Source of the DNA: Pseudomonas sp. BGI-2
GTDB taxonomy: Bacteria; Pseudomonadota; Gammaproteobacteria; Pseudomonadales; Pseudomonadaceae
NCBI RefSeq assembly: GCF_004310295.1
Contig: NZ_SISB01000001.1
Location: 62,001-126,000, forward strand
DNA length: 64,000 bases
Direction: 5' to 3'
Shown: positions 48,192 through 57,585 of the stretch, in pieces
Layout: every line of letters starts with the position of its first letter
Numbering within the stretch: position 1 is the first letter of the stretch
Translations under genes and position numbers: made by a program
Notes under the pieces: generated by a model
Seen by the model: the letters and a program-made list of their open reading frames with translations, nothing else
The model's database searches: none
What the model was told of the DNA's origin: nothing

Positions 48192-49091
48192 ATGCCTAAC
48201 GCCCTTATAAACAATCTGAAATATTCTCCATACGAAAACCAAGACCTCACACTTAATAACTGGATGAGCAACACGCCCGCCCTGGATCATTTAACGCTCG
48301 CGGAACTTACCCTGCCAGGCGCTCACAATGCAGGCGTCGACAAAAAAGCCTCTTACGTGGCACCCGGCGTGAGTCATTGGGCAGCTTGCCAAAACAATTC
48401 CTTTTACTTCCAGCTAACCAAAGGCGCTCGCGCACTTGATTTAAGACTGGAGTATGAAGTCAAAAGTAACGGCGTCTCTGTATTCTGGTTTCAACACAAT
48501 GGTTTCAGGTCCTCTCGTTCACTGGAGAATGTAATCACGAGCGTTATCCGTTTTCTTCAGGAGAATCCTGACGAATTCATCCTGCTCGATTTTCATGAGC
48601 TGAAGTCCGACAGCATACCTTTCAATTTCAAGGAGTTCAGCAGGCTCCTGTTGACCCATCTGGGTGATCGGATGATCCCTTCTGGCAATGCTCATCTGAC
48701 ACTGGGGCAACTGAAGCAGGTCAGTGATGCTCAGCGAGTGCTGGTGGCCACCAACAGCCATCCGGACCTCGACTGGCGCTGGTTTTGTCGGCAAATTGAA
48801 CACAAATGGAGCGGTATCGCGACCACCAGCGTCAGCGAACTGGACGCCCATATCACACAGGTGATGAAGTACCCGCCTGGTGGCTCGCCATGGTCACTGT
48901 CCGCCACCAGTTACCATGCAGTGGGAGGGCCAGTGAATATCGCGGAATACCTTGATCAATGGTTTGATCCTGCTGTTAACGATTGGGTACTAAAGAGCAG
49001 CATTATCAATATTGACTTTTTGGAAGCATCAAAGTTGGTGCACCATTGTCGAAACGCCAACACCATCAAGGCGAACGCCAAGCGCCGCTAA
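48192..49091 (+). CDS. PI-PLC X-domain phosphodiesterase, first copy
   Basis: The start is the ATG at 48192 (MPNALINNLKYSP), seven bases after AAGGA. The 299-residue protein is a single X-type catalytic barrel. It has His45 in LPGAHNAGVD, Asp83 and Arg85 in ARALDLRLE, and His102 in WFQHNGF, matching the two catalytic histidines and the Asp/Arg pair of bacterial PI-PLCs; NPDEFILLDFHEL is also typical. No signal peptide is seen, so export, if any, is non-Sec. It is a clear paralogue of the gene at 49249. The substrate could be phosphatidylinositol or another lipid. Confidence 0.88.
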   Translation: MPNALINNLKYSPYENQDLTLNNWMSNTPALDHLTLAELTLPGAHNAGVDKKASYVAPGVSHWAACQNNSFYFQLTKGARALDLRLEYEVKSNGVSVFWFQHNGFRSSRSLENVITSVIRFLQENPDEFILLDFHELKSDSIPFNFKEFSRLLLTHLGDRMIPSGNAHLTLGQLKQVSDAQRVLVATNSHPDLDWRWFCRQIEHKWSGIATTSVSELDAHITQVMKYPPGGSPWSLSATSYHAVGGPVNIAEYLDQWFDPAVNDWVLKSSIINIDFLEASKLVHHCRNANTIKANAKRR

Positions 49092-49248
49092 TACCTGGAT
49101 CAAAGTGCAACTGTCGCGCGCCATTAATTAGCTATATTTATGAAGATATTTCCGTTGCTGGCATTGTCCTGATGCCCTTCTATGCTTTGCCATACATATC
49201 AATTAACTCACCTCATGGATGGGGCGAAGGTAACCGACGGGAATAGAC

Positions 49249-50136
49249 ATGACACGACCTATAGAAGGGAATCTCGATAAACAGAAGTGGATGAGTAATG
49301 TCCTCGACATCGATCGTATAAAACTGACCGATGTCGTCTGGCCTGGTGCCCATAACGCCGGCATGGATAAACAAGCACCTAATTATGAAGTGGTCATCGG
49401 CAATTGGACGACGTGTCAAAACGGTTCATTTGCCTGGCAACTGTCCAATGGCGCACGGGCCTTTGATATCCGCTTGGGCTATACCGAGGGTGCTGACCAG
49501 TCGATCTTCTATTTTCATCACAATGGACACCAGTCCCATCGCGTCCTCGATGAACTGATCACGGCGGTATTAGCGTTCCTTGACCGAAATCCGGATGAAT
49601 TCATTGTGCTGGATTTTCACCAACTCGCAGACGGGTCCAAACCCTTTGACTATCGAAAACTCAATGATCTTCTGGTGAGTCGACTCGGACAGCGGGTCAT
49701 ACCGCCCGACAACGACACAAAAACCATCGGCGAGCTCAAGCGGATCAGCACTCGCCGCAGGGTGGTGTTGTCGGCACTCGCACATCGGGAACTGAATGAG
49801 GATTACTTCTGGCCACGCATTACACACAAGTGGAGCAGCAGGCGATTTACCGACACTGAGGATCTGAAGACCCATATTTCCAACACACTCGAAAACCCGC
49901 CTTTCGGAACATTTCTATGGTCATTATCGGCCACCAGCTACGCGTTTCTGGGAGGTCCTCAAGACATCAAAAACCAGATCAATGACTGGTTCAATCCCAC
50001 CCGGGACTGGGTGACGCGCTGCTGCATCATCAGTACCGACTTTTTTGATGAGTCAGAGATCGTACGTTACTGCTGGACGGCCACCAGCATGAAAGCCGTT
50101 TACGGTTATGCCTTGCATACTCGGGAACCGGCGTAA
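49249..50136 (+). CDS. PI-PLC X-domain phosphodiesterase, second copy
   Basis: The 295-residue paralogue of the preceding gene has His35 in WPGAHNAGMD, Asp73 and Arg75 in ARAFDIRLG, and the HHNGH second histidine at 90-91. NPDEFIVLDFHQL and LWSLSATSYAFLGGP match NPDEFILLDFHEL and PWSLSATSYHAVGGP of copy one. Divergence is large enough that the duplication is old. No signal peptide is seen. GC is lower than in the mtl genes downstream. The two copies are ~157 bp apart with no gene between. Confidence 0.88.
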   Translation: MTRPIEGNLDKQKWMSNVLDIDRIKLTDVVWPGAHNAGMDKQAPNYEVVIGNWTTCQNGSFAWQLSNGARAFDIRLGYTEGADQSIFYFHHNGHQSHRVLDELITAVLAFLDRNPDEFIVLDFHQLADGSKPFDYRKLNDLLVSRLGQRVIPPDNDTKTIGELKRISTRRRVVLSALAHRELNEDYFWPRITHKWSSRRFTDTEDLKTHISNTLENPPFGTFLWSLSATSYAFLGGPQDIKNQINDWFNPTRDWVTRCCIISTDFFDESEIVRYCWTATSMKAVYGYALHTREPA

Positions 50137-50217
50137 CGCCCGAAGCGTTGCAAGCTGGCATTACAGGCCAGGAAAGAGGCATGATCAGGGTGCAATGACA
50201 ATAGAAAGCGCCCTGAC

Positions 50218-51123
50218 ATGACCCGAACCGCCAGAGTCACCGATCCTTCCTACGAACTGATGGACGACCACAACGGGTTGTCGATCATCTATCGCCAGCA
50301 TGGATTCCCCTGCCCTTTGGTACGCTGGCATTTCCACAAGGAATACGAACTGCACCTGATCGTCGCCAGTTCCGGCAAGGTGTTCATCGGCGACTACATC
50401 GGCAACTTTTACCCGGAATCCCTGTTCCTGACCGGCCCCAATCTGCCCCACAACTGGATCAGCCAGGTGGCCGAAGACGAGGTAGTGCCCAAACGCGACA
50501 TGCTGGTCAATTTCACCGATGAGTTGTTCGAGAGCGGTCATCAGGTATTCGCGGAACTCAAGACCTTGGCACCACTGCTGGAGCGCGCGCAGTACGGCAT
50601 CGAATTTCGTTGCAAGCGCACCATCCGCCAGGCCATGACCTTGATGCAACGCATCGCCGATACCAAAGGCATCACCCGGCTGGGTCACTTTTTTATTCTG
50701 CTGGAGCTGCTCGCCGCTTCAGACGATTTTCAATTGCTGTCGGGTGCCACCACGCCGCAACTGGCAGATGAACACAACATCGATCGCACCAACCGGGCGG
50801 TGGATTACATTTTTGCGCATTACGCCCGGGATCTGCCGCTCGAGGAAGTCGCTGAGCATCTGGGCATGAAACCGACTTACTTCAGCCGGGTGTTCAAACA
50901 GGCCACCGGGCGTTGCTTCATTGAGTTCGTCAATCGCCTGCGCATCAGTAAATCCTGCGAGTTGCTGGCCGATGGCGACAAACCAGTGACCGATGTGTGT
51001 TTCGAATCGGGCTTCAACAATATTTCCAACTTCAATCGACGGTTCCAGCAGCTCAAGGGCATGACGCCTTCGCATTACCGGCGGCTGGCGGTGCAGCGGT
51101 TGACCGAACAGAATCTGGGTTGA
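50218..51123 (+). CDS. mtlR: AraC-family activator of the mannitol operon
   Basis: The 301-residue regulator has an N-terminal cupin-like sensing domain (VRWHFHKEYELHLIVASSGKVFIGDYIGNFYPESLFLTGPNLPHNWI). The C-terminal pair of helix-turn-helices is LPLEEVAEHLGMKPTYFSRVFKQATGRCFIEFVNRLR and KPVTDVCFESGFNNISNFNRRFQQLKGMTPSHYRR. It lies directly upstream of mtlEFGKDYZ in the same direction, as in P. fluorescens, where MtlR activates the operon with mannitol, sorbitol or arabitol. Confidence 0.93.
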   Translation: MTRTARVTDPSYELMDDHNGLSIIYRQHGFPCPLVRWHFHKEYELHLIVASSGKVFIGDYIGNFYPESLFLTGPNLPHNWISQVAEDEVVPKRDMLVNFTDELFESGHQVFAELKTLAPLLERAQYGIEFRCKRTIRQAMTLMQRIADTKGITRLGHFFILLELLAASDDFQLLSGATTPQLADEHNIDRTNRAVDYIFAHYARDLPLEEVAEHLGMKPTYFSRVFKQATGRCFIEFVNRLRISKSCELLADGDKPVTDVCFESGFNNISNFNRRFQQLKGMTPSHYRRLAVQRLTEQNLG

Positions 51124-51155
51124 TCGTCTTGGTCATGGGGTGATCTTGAGTACGC

Positions 51156-51238
51156 CTTCGCGGGCAAGCCTCGCTCCTACAGGTTTACGTATATCCCTGT
51201 AGGAGCGAGCGGTGCGGCGATCCGACTTGCCCGCGAAG
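51156..51238. repeat. REP-type inverted repeat between mtlR and mtlE
   Basis: The arms are CTTCGCGGGCAAG...CTCGCTCCTACAGG and the complement. The right arm carries a 16-base insertion (CGGTGCGGCGATCCGA) that the left arm lacks. Confidence 0.85.
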
Positions 51239-51279
51239 AGGCCCGAAAACCTGTACAAATTCGATGACCATTCACCTCC

Positions 51280-51466
51280 GCGAAGCCTGTCCTTGCAGTT
51301 CCCTCCTTTAATCCCAGTGCAAAATAGTATCGATTCAAGTGCGACGGATGATTTGTCTGATCCGCAATTGAACGCTGTAATCAGTGCACATTCTTCCTGC
51401 CCTCGGAAGACACAAAAACAATAACCGTCCTTCTGTCCCCCATCGGGTGCAGAAAAGGAGTGCACG
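51280..51466 (+). promoter_or_regulatory. mtlE leader region with Hfq/Crc-type CA motif
   Basis: This is the region upstream of the transporter operon, expected to hold the MtlR-dependent promoter. At 51414-51424 the run AAAAACAATAA contains two overlapping matches to the AAnAAnAA motif bound by Hfq/Crc in Pseudomonas catabolite repression. It lies 43-53 bases before the mtlE ATG, followed by the ribosome site AAAGGAG. MtlR half-sites and -10/-35 boxes could not be fixed by eye. Confidence 0.5.
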
Positions 51467-52777
51467 ATGCAACCTTCTGTAAAAGCTCTGCTTGCCCTCA
51501 CCTGCATGACCCTCAGTAGCGTCAGCCTCGGCGCTCAAACCCTGACCATCGCCACCGTCAACAACAGCGACATGATCCGCATGCAAAAGCTCTCGAAAAC
51601 CTTCGAGGCCGAGCACCCGGACATCAAGCTCAATTGGGTGGTACTGGAAGAAAACGTCCTGCGCCAACGCTTGACCACCGACATCGCGACACAAGGCGGG
51701 CAGTTCGACGTGCTGACCATCGGCATGTACGAAGCCGCACTCTGGGGGGGCAAGGGCTGGCTGGAGCCGATGAAGGACTTGCCGGCCACCTACGCCCTCG
51801 ACGATGTCTTCCCTTCGGTGCGTGAAGGCCTGTCGGTCAAGGGCTCGCTCTATGCCCTGCCGTTTTACGCGGAAAGCTCCATCACCTATTACCGCATCGA
51901 CCTGTTCAAGGACGCCGGGCTGACCATGCCTGAGCACCCGACCTGGACGCAGATCGGCGAATTCGCCAGCAAACTCACCAATAAAGACAAAGAACAGTAC
52001 GGCATCTGCCTGCGTGGCAAGGCCGGCTGGGGCGAGAACATGGCGCTGATCACCACCGTCGCTAACGCCTACGGTGCGCGCTGGTTTGATGAGCAGTGGC
52101 AACCGGAGTTCACCGGCCCCGAGTGGAAAAACGCCCTGAATTTCTACGTCGACACGATGAAGAAATCCGGCCCGCCGGGTGCTTCCAGCAACGGTTTCAA
52201 CGAAAACCTGGCGCTGTTCAACAGCGGCAAATGCGCGATCTGGGTGGACGCCAGCGTCGCCGGCTCCTTCGTCACCGACAAGACCCAAAGCAAGGTCAGC
52301 GAGCACATCGGCTTCACCTACGCCCCCCACGAGACCACCGACAAAGGTTCGGCCTGGCTCTACTCCTGGGCGCTGGCGATCCCGACCAGTTCCAAGGCCA
52401 AGGATGCGGCTAAAACCTTCAGTGCCTGGGCCACGTCCAAGGAATACGGTGCGCTGGTTGCCGAGAAAGACGGCATCGCCAACGTGCCGCCCGGCACTCG
52501 GGCCTCGACCTACAGCGAGGCGTACATGAAGGCTGCGCCGTTCGCCAAGGTGACCCTTGAATCGCTGAAAGCCGCGGACCCGAGCAAGCCGACCCTCAAG
52601 CCCGTGCCCTACATCGGCATTCAGTTAGTGACCATTCCTGAATTCCAGGCGGTGGGGACCCAGGTCGGTAAATTGTTCTCGGCGGCGCTGATCGGCCAGA
52701 CCACGGTCGACCAGGCCCTGACGGCCGCCCAGCAAACCACCGAACGTGAGATGAAGCGCGCCGGTTATCCCAAGTAA
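51467..52777 (+). CDS. mtlE: Mannitol/polyol ABC transporter substrate-binding protein
   Basis: The 436-residue periplasmic receptor of the extracellular solute-binding family 1 has a signal peptide (MQPSVKALLALTCMTLSSVSLGA). The mature start is QTLTIATVNNSDMIRMQKLSKTFEAEHPDIKLNW. AAGGAG sits before the ATG. It delivers mannitol, sorbitol or arabitol to MtlFG. It is first in the operon and separated from mtlF by a REP palindrome. Confidence 0.95.
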   Translation: MQPSVKALLALTCMTLSSVSLGAQTLTIATVNNSDMIRMQKLSKTFEAEHPDIKLNWVVLEENVLRQRLTTDIATQGGQFDVLTIGMYEAALWGGKGWLEPMKDLPATYALDDVFPSVREGLSVKGSLYALPFYAESSITYYRIDLFKDAGLTMPEHPTWTQIGEFASKLTNKDKEQYGICLRGKAGWGENMALITTVANAYGARWFDEQWQPEFTGPEWKNALNFYVDTMKKSGPPGASSNGFNENLALFNSGKCAIWVDASVAGSFVTDKTQSKVSEHIGFTYAPHETTDKGSAWLYSWALAIPTSSKAKDAAKTFSAWATSKEYGALVAEKDGIANVPPGTRASTYSEAYMKAAPFAKVTLESLKAADPSKPTLKPVPYIGIQLVTIPEFQAVGTQVGKLFSAALIGQTTVDQALTAAQQTTEREMKRAGYPK

Positions 52778-52790
52778 CCCACGCAACCAA

Positions 52791-52882
52791 TGTGGGAGCG
52801 GGCTTGCTCGCGAAGAGGCCGGTACATCCGATGCATCTTCAGTGACTGGAACACCGCTTTCGCGAGCAAGCCCGCTCCCACA
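52791..52882. repeat. REP-type inverted repeat between mtlE and mtlF
   Basis: Arms TGTGGGAGCGGGCTTGCTCGCG and complement (ending at 52882) are separated by ~45 bases, 13 bp after the mtlE stop. Confidence 0.88.
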
Positions 52883-52921
52883 GTTGATCTTCATTTGTCT
52901 GTTCCCAATCGGTTTAATGCC

Positions 52922-53848
52922 ATGAATATTTCAACTGTTAAAGCTCACATGGACATTCCCCAACCGGTGCGTAAAAGCCGGTTGGCCAATCCCGGCTGGT
53001 TTCTGGTCAGTCCCTCGGTGGCGTTGTTGCTGCTGTGGATGATCGTGCCGCTGGGCATGACCGTTTACTTCTCGCTGATCCGCTACAACCTGCTCTATCC
53101 CGGTGAGAACGAGTTCGTCGGGCTGGAGAACTTCAGCTACTTCCTCAGCGACTCGGGTTTTCTGCCCGGCGCCACCAACACCTTGTTGCTGGTCGGCAGC
53201 GTACTGCTGATCAGCGTGGTGCTCGGCGTGTTGATCAGTGCGCTGCTGGAGGCCAGTGAGTTTCTCGGTCGTGGCATCGTGCGGGTGATGCTTATCTCAC
53301 CGTTTTTCATCATGCCCACCGTCGGTGCATTGATCTGGAAGAACCTGATTTTCCATCCGGTATCCGGGATTCTCGCCTACGTCTGGAAGCTGTTCGGCGC
53401 GCAGCCGGTGGACTGGCTGGCGCATTACCCGTTGCTGTCGATCATCATCATTGTGTCCTGGCAATGGCTGCCCTTCGCGATCCTGATCCTGATGACCGCC
53501 ATGCAGTCCCTCGATCAGGAACAGAAGGAAGCCGCGCGCCTCGACGGTGCCGGTCCGATCGCGATCTTCTGGCACCTGACACTGCCGCACCTGGCGCGGC
53601 CGATTGCGGTGGTGGTGATGATCGAAACCATCTTCCTGCTCTCGGTGTTTGCAGAAATCTTCACCACCACCAACGGTGGTCCCGGCTATGCCTCGACCAA
53701 CCTGGCCTACCTGATCTACAACCAGGCGCTGGTGCAGTTCGACGTCGGCATGGCGTCCGCCGGCGGCTTGATCGCGGTGGTGATCGCCAACATCGCGGCC
53801 ATCGTGCTGGTGCGCATGATCGGCAAAAACCTGACAGACAAAGCCTGA
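52922..53848 (+). CDS. mtlF: Polyol ABC transporter permease
   Basis: The start is the ATG at 52922 (MNISTVKAHMDIPQPVRKSR); the frame runs further upstream only because it reads through the REP element. The 308-residue inner membrane protein has six transmembrane helices and the MalF-type EAA loop ([31 protein letters not shown]), which docks on MtlK. The ribosome site is weak. It pairs with MtlG. Confidence 0.93.
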   Translation: MNISTVKAHMDIPQPVRKSRLANPGWFLVSPSVALLLLWMIVPLGMTVYFSLIRYNLLYPGENEFVGLENFSYFLSDSGFLPGATNTLLLVGSVLLISVVLGVLISALLEASEFLGRGIVRVMLISPFFIMPTVGALIWKNLIFHPVSGILAYVWKLFGAQPVDWLAHYPLLSIIIIVSWQWLPFAILILMTAMQSLDQEQKEAARLDGAGPIAIFWHLTLPHLARPIAVVVMIETIFLLSVFAEIFTTTNGGPGYASTNLAYLIYNQALVQFDVGMASAGGLIAVVIANIAAIVLVRMIGKNLTDKA

Positions 53849-53858
53849 GGCCTGCGCC

Positions 53859-54689
53859 ATGACTCTTCAACAATCCCGCCGTCTGCAAAGTCTGCTGCTC
53901 GGCACCCTGGCCTGGGCCATCGCGATCCTGATCTTCTTCCCGATCTTCTGGATGGTGCTGACCAGTTTCAAAACCGAAATCGACGCCTTCGCCACGCCGC
54001 CTCAGTTCATCTTCCCCCCGACGCTGGAGAACTACCTGCACATCAATGAGCGCAGCGATTACTTCAGCTTCGCCTGGAACTCGGTGGTGATTTCGTTCAG
54101 CGCCACAGCCCTGTGCCTGTTGATCGCGGTGCCGGCGGCCTACTCGATGGCGTTCTACGAAACCCAGCGCACCAAGGGCACGCTGCTGTGGATGCTCTCC
54201 ACCAAGATGCTGCCACCGGTGGGCGTGTTGATGCCGATCTACCTGCTGGCCAAGAGCTTCGGCCTGCTCGACACACGCATCGCGCTGATCGTGATCTACA
54301 CGCTGATCAACCTGCCGATCGTGGTCTGGATGATTTACACCTACTTCAAGGACATCCCCAAGGACATCCTCGAAGCCGCGCGCCTCGATGGCGCCACGCT
54401 GTGGCAGGAAATGGTCCGGGTGCTGCTGCCGATCGCCAAGGGTGGCTTGGCCTCCACGGTGTTGCTGTCGCTGATCCTGTGCTGGAACGAGGCGTTCTGG
54501 TCGCTGAACCTGACCTCGTCGAAAGCCGCGCCACTGACCGCGTTGATCGCTTCGTACTCCAGTCCCGAAGGCTTGTTCTGGGCCAAGTTGTCGGCGGTGT
54601 CGACGCTGGCCTGTGCGCCGATCCTGATCTTCGGCTGGATCAGCCAGAAACAATTGGTCCGCGGCCTGTCGTTCGGTGCCGTGAAATAA
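53859..54689 (+). CDS. mtlG: Polyol ABC transporter permease
   Basis: The 276-residue MalG-type permease has the EAA loop [31 protein letters not shown] and six helices. It starts 10 bp after mtlF with GAGG upstream. With MtlF it forms the membrane channel of the mannitol importer. Confidence 0.94.
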   Translation: MTLQQSRRLQSLLLGTLAWAIAILIFFPIFWMVLTSFKTEIDAFATPPQFIFPPTLENYLHINERSDYFSFAWNSVVISFSATALCLLIAVPAAYSMAFYETQRTKGTLLWMLSTKMLPPVGVLMPIYLLAKSFGLLDTRIALIVIYTLINLPIVVWMIYTYFKDIPKDILEAARLDGATLWQEMVRVLLPIAKGGLASTVLLSLILCWNEAFWSLNLTSSKAAPLTALIASYSSPEGLFWAKLSAVSTLACAPILIFGWISQKQLVRGLSFGAVK

Positions 54690-54703
54690 AACGGGCACAA
54701 CCC

Positions 54704-54788
54704 CTGTAGGAGCCAGGCTTGCCGGCGAAGGCGATCTCCCGGACGCCTTCGCCGGCAAGTCGGATCGCCGCACCGCTGGCTCCTACAG
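54704..54788. repeat. REP-type inverted repeat between mtlG and mtlK
   Basis: Arms CTGTAGGAGCCAGG...TTGCCGGCGAAGGCG and the complement form the palindrome. The core GCCGGCGAAGGCG differs from the CTCGCGA core of the other copies, so it is a distinct subtype. Confidence 0.85.
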
Positions 54789-54837
54789 AAAAGCGCGCCA
54801 GGCTCAACTGAATAACAACAAGTGGAGGCCCATCATC

Positions 54838-55941
54838 ATGGCCAACCTGAAAATCAAGAATCTGCAAAAAGGCTTCGAAGGCTTTTCCATCATCAAAGGC
54901 ATCGACCTGGAAGTGAACGACAAGGAATTCGTGGTCTTCGTCGGCCCATCAGGCTGCGGCAAGTCCACGCTGCTGCGGCTGATCGCCGGGCTGGAAGAAG
55001 TCAGCGGCGGCACCATCGAACTCGACGGTCGCGACATCACCGAAGTCAGCCCGGCCAAACGCGACCTGGCGATGGTGTTCCAGACTTACGCCTTGTACCC
55101 GCACATGAGCGTGCGCAAAAACATGTCGTTTGCCCTCGACCTCGCCGGTGTGCCGAAAGCTGAAGTCGAGAAAAAAGTCGGCGAAGCGGCGCGCATCCTT
55201 GAATTGGGGCCGATGCTGGAGCGCAAGCCGAAGCAACTGTCTGGCGGCCAGCGTCAACGGGTCGCCATCGGCCGCGCCATCGTGCGTAACCCGAAAATCT
55301 TCCTGTTCGACGAACCGCTGTCCAACCTCGACGCCGCCCTGCGGGTGCAGATGCGCCTGGAACTGTTGCGTCTGCACAAAGACCTGCAAGCGACGATGAT
55401 TTACGTGACCCACGACCAGGTCGAAGCCATGACCATGGCCGACAAAGTGGTCGTCCTCAACGGTGGAAAAATCGAGCAAGTCGGCTCGCCGCTGGACTTG
55501 TACCACCAGCCGGCCAACCTGTTCGTCGCAGGCTTTCTCGGCACGCCAAAAATGGGCTTCCTCAAGGGCAAAGTTACCCGCGTCGAGGCTCAAAGCTGTG
55601 AAGTCATGCTGGACGCCGGCACCCGCATCACGCTGCCACTAACCGGCGCCAATCTGAACGTCGGCGGCGCGGTGACCCTGGGCATTCGTCCGGAACACCT
55701 CAACCTCGCGCAAACCGGCGACTGCACCTTGCAAGTCACCGCCGACGTCAGCGAACGCCTGGGCAGCGACACCTTCTGCCACGTCGTGACCTCTTCCGGT
55801 GAAGCGCTGACCATGCGGGTTCGTGGCGACCTGGCCAGCCGTTACGGCGAAGCCTTGAGCCTGAACCTTGACGCCGAACACTGCCATTTATTCGATGCCG
55901 ACGGCGTGGCGCTGACGCGTCCGCTGCGCGCAGCGGCCTGA
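54838..55941 (+). CDS. mtlK: Polyol ABC transporter ATPase (MalK type)
   Basis: The 367-residue ATPase has Walker [10 protein letters not shown] near residue 37, the Q-loop in [10 protein letters not shown], the signature [14 protein letters not shown] and Walker [14 protein letters not shown]-terminal OB-type regulatory domain (~235-367) is typical of MalK/UgpC proteins. GGAGG precedes the ATG. It powers MtlEFG. Confidence 0.95.
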   Translation: MANLKIKNLQKGFEGFSIIKGIDLEVNDKEFVVFVGPSGCGKSTLLRLIAGLEEVSGGTIELDGRDITEVSPAKRDLAMVFQTYALYPHMSVRKNMSFALDLAGVPKAEVEKKVGEAARILELGPMLERKPKQLSGGQRQRVAIGRAIVRNPKIFLFDEPLSNLDAALRVQMRLELLRLHKDLQATMIYVTHDQVEAMTMADKVVVLNGGKIEQVGSPLDLYHQPANLFVAGFLGTPKMGFLKGKVTRVEAQSCEVMLDAGTRITLPLTGANLNVGGAVTLGIRPEHLNLAQTGDCTLQVTADVSERLGSDTFCHVVTSSGEALTMRVRGDLASRYGEALSLNLDAEHCHLFDADGVALTRPLRAAA

Positions 55942-55956
55942 TTTAGAGAGCCTGTG

Positions 55957-57429
55957 ATGAAACTCAATAAGCAGAACCTCAACCGCCTCGCCCCCGAGGT
56001 GGTCCTGCCCGCCTACACCCTGAGCGATACGCGCCAGGGCATTGCACACATCGGCGTCGGCGGTTTTCACCGTGCCCATCAGGCGTATTACACCGACGCA
56101 CTGATGAACACCGGTGAAGGCCTGGACTGGGCGATCTGCGGGGTCGGCCTGCGCGCCGAAGACCGCCGCGCCCGGGACGATCTGAAAGAGCAGGATTACC
56201 TCTTCACCTTGTTCGAGCTGGGCGACACCGACGACACCGAAGTCCGGGTCATCGGCGCGATTCGCGACATGCTGCTGGCCGAAGACAGCTCGGCGGCTTT
56301 GATCGACAAACTCGCCAGCCCGGAGATCCGCATCGTCTCGCTGACCATCACCGAGGGCGGTTATTGCATCGACGACAGCAACGGCGAGTTCATGGCGCAC
56401 CTGCCGCAAATCCAGTACGACCTGGCGAACCCGGACGCACCGAAAACCGTGTTCGGCTTCCTCTGCGCCGCACTGGCCAAACGCCGCGCCGCTGGCACGC
56501 CGGCCTTCACCTTGATGTCGTGCGATAACCTGCCGCACAACGGCGCGGTCACCCGCAAAGCCTTGCTGGCCTTCGCCGCTTTACGCGATGCCGATCTACG
56601 CGACTGGATCGACAGCCATGTCAGCTTCCCCAACGCCATGGTTGACCGTATCACCCCGATAACCAGCACCGAGCATCTCCTGCAACTGGCCGACAAACAT
56701 GCGTTGGATGATGCCTGGCCAGTGGTCTGCGAACCTTTTGTGCAGTGGGTGCTGGAAGACAAGTTCGTCAACGGCCGTCCGGCCTGGGAAAAGGTTGGCG
56801 TGCAATTTACCGACGACGTCACGCCGTATGAAGAGATGAAGATCAAACTGCTCAACGGCAGTCATCTGGCCCTGACGTATCTGGGGTTCCTGAAGGGTTA
56901 TCGCTTCGTGCACGAGACCATGAATGACCCACTGTTTGTGCGTTACATGCGTGCCTACATGGACCTGGATGTCACGCCGCAGCTGTCGCCCGTGCCGGGG
57001 ATTGACCTGACGGATTACAAGAACACGCTGGTCGCGCGTTTCTCCAATCAGGCGATTGCCGATCAGCTGGAACGCGTGTGTTCGGACGGTTCGTCGAAGT
57101 TTCCCAAGTTCACCATTCCGACGATCAATCGCCTGATTGCCGATGGCCGGGATCCCAAGCGTGCCGCGCTGGTGGTGGCGGCCTGGGCGTTGTATTTGAA
57201 GGCAGTGGATGAGAACGGGGACACCTACTCGATTCCTGATCCGCGGGCGACGTTCTGCCAGGCACTGGTGGCGGATGATGTGTTGATTACGCAGCGGTTG
57301 TTGGAGGTTGAGGAGATCTTTGGTACGGCAATTCCGAATTCGCCGGAGTTTGTGGCGGCGTTTGAATGGTGCTGCAACAGCTTGCGGGAAGTGGGTGTGA
57401 CGCGGACGTTGGAGCGGGTGTTGGCGTAA
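55957..57429 (+). CDS. mtlD: Mannitol 2-dehydrogenase (polyol-specific long-chain dehydrogenase)
   Basis: The enzyme oxidises mannitol to fructose (also sorbitol and arabitol) with NAD. I take the ATG at 55957; a GTG one codon earlier is the alternative. Counting from this ATG, the catalytic motif KIKLLNGSH places Lys295, Asn300 and His303 exactly at the numbers known for P. fluorescens mannitol dehydrogenase. The N-terminal nucleotide-binding motif is IAHIGVGGFHRAHQA. The 490-residue length fits. It starts 15 bp after mtlK, in the same operon. Confidence 0.97.
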   Translation: MKLNKQNLNRLAPEVVLPAYTLSDTRQGIAHIGVGGFHRAHQAYYTDALMNTGEGLDWAICGVGLRAEDRRARDDLKEQDYLFTLFELGDTDDTEVRVIGAIRDMLLAEDSSAALIDKLASPEIRIVSLTITEGGYCIDDSNGEFMAHLPQIQYDLANPDAPKTVFGFLCAALAKRRAAGTPAFTLMSCDNLPHNGAVTRKALLAFAALRDADLRDWIDSHVSFPNAMVDRITPITSTEHLLQLADKHALDDAWPVVCEPFVQWVLEDKFVNGRPAWEKVGVQFTDDVTPYEEMKIKLLNGSHLALTYLGFLKGYRFVHETMNDPLFVRYMRAYMDLDVTPQLSPVPGIDLTDYKNTLVARFSNQAIADQLERVCSDGSSKFPKFTIPTINRLIADGRDPKRAALVVAAWALYLKAVDENGDTYSIPDPRATFCQALVADDVLITQRLLEVEEIFGTAIPNSPEFVAAFEWCCNSLREVGVTRTLERVLA

Positions 57430-57454
57430 GTGCGGCGGTGAGACCACCGCCGTC

Positions 57455-57545
57455 TTCGCGGGCAAGCCTCGCTCCTACAGGTCCGGGGTCAACCATCTGA
57501 TCCGCGCTCGACACTAACCTTGTAGGAGCGAGGCTTGCCCGCGAA
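57455..57545. repeat. REP-type inverted repeat between mtlD and mtlY
   Basis: Arms TTCGCGGGCAAGCCTCGCTC... (25 bases) and the perfect complement at 57521-57545 are separated by ~41 bases. Confidence 0.88.
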
Positions 57546-57585
57546 TGGCTTCACCTAGATTGACCTGACGATCCAAGGATTTTCC

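Noticed and set aside
52790..52921. 44-residue N-terminal extension of MtlF
   Set aside because: It is a translation of the REP palindrome and has no resemblance to permeases.
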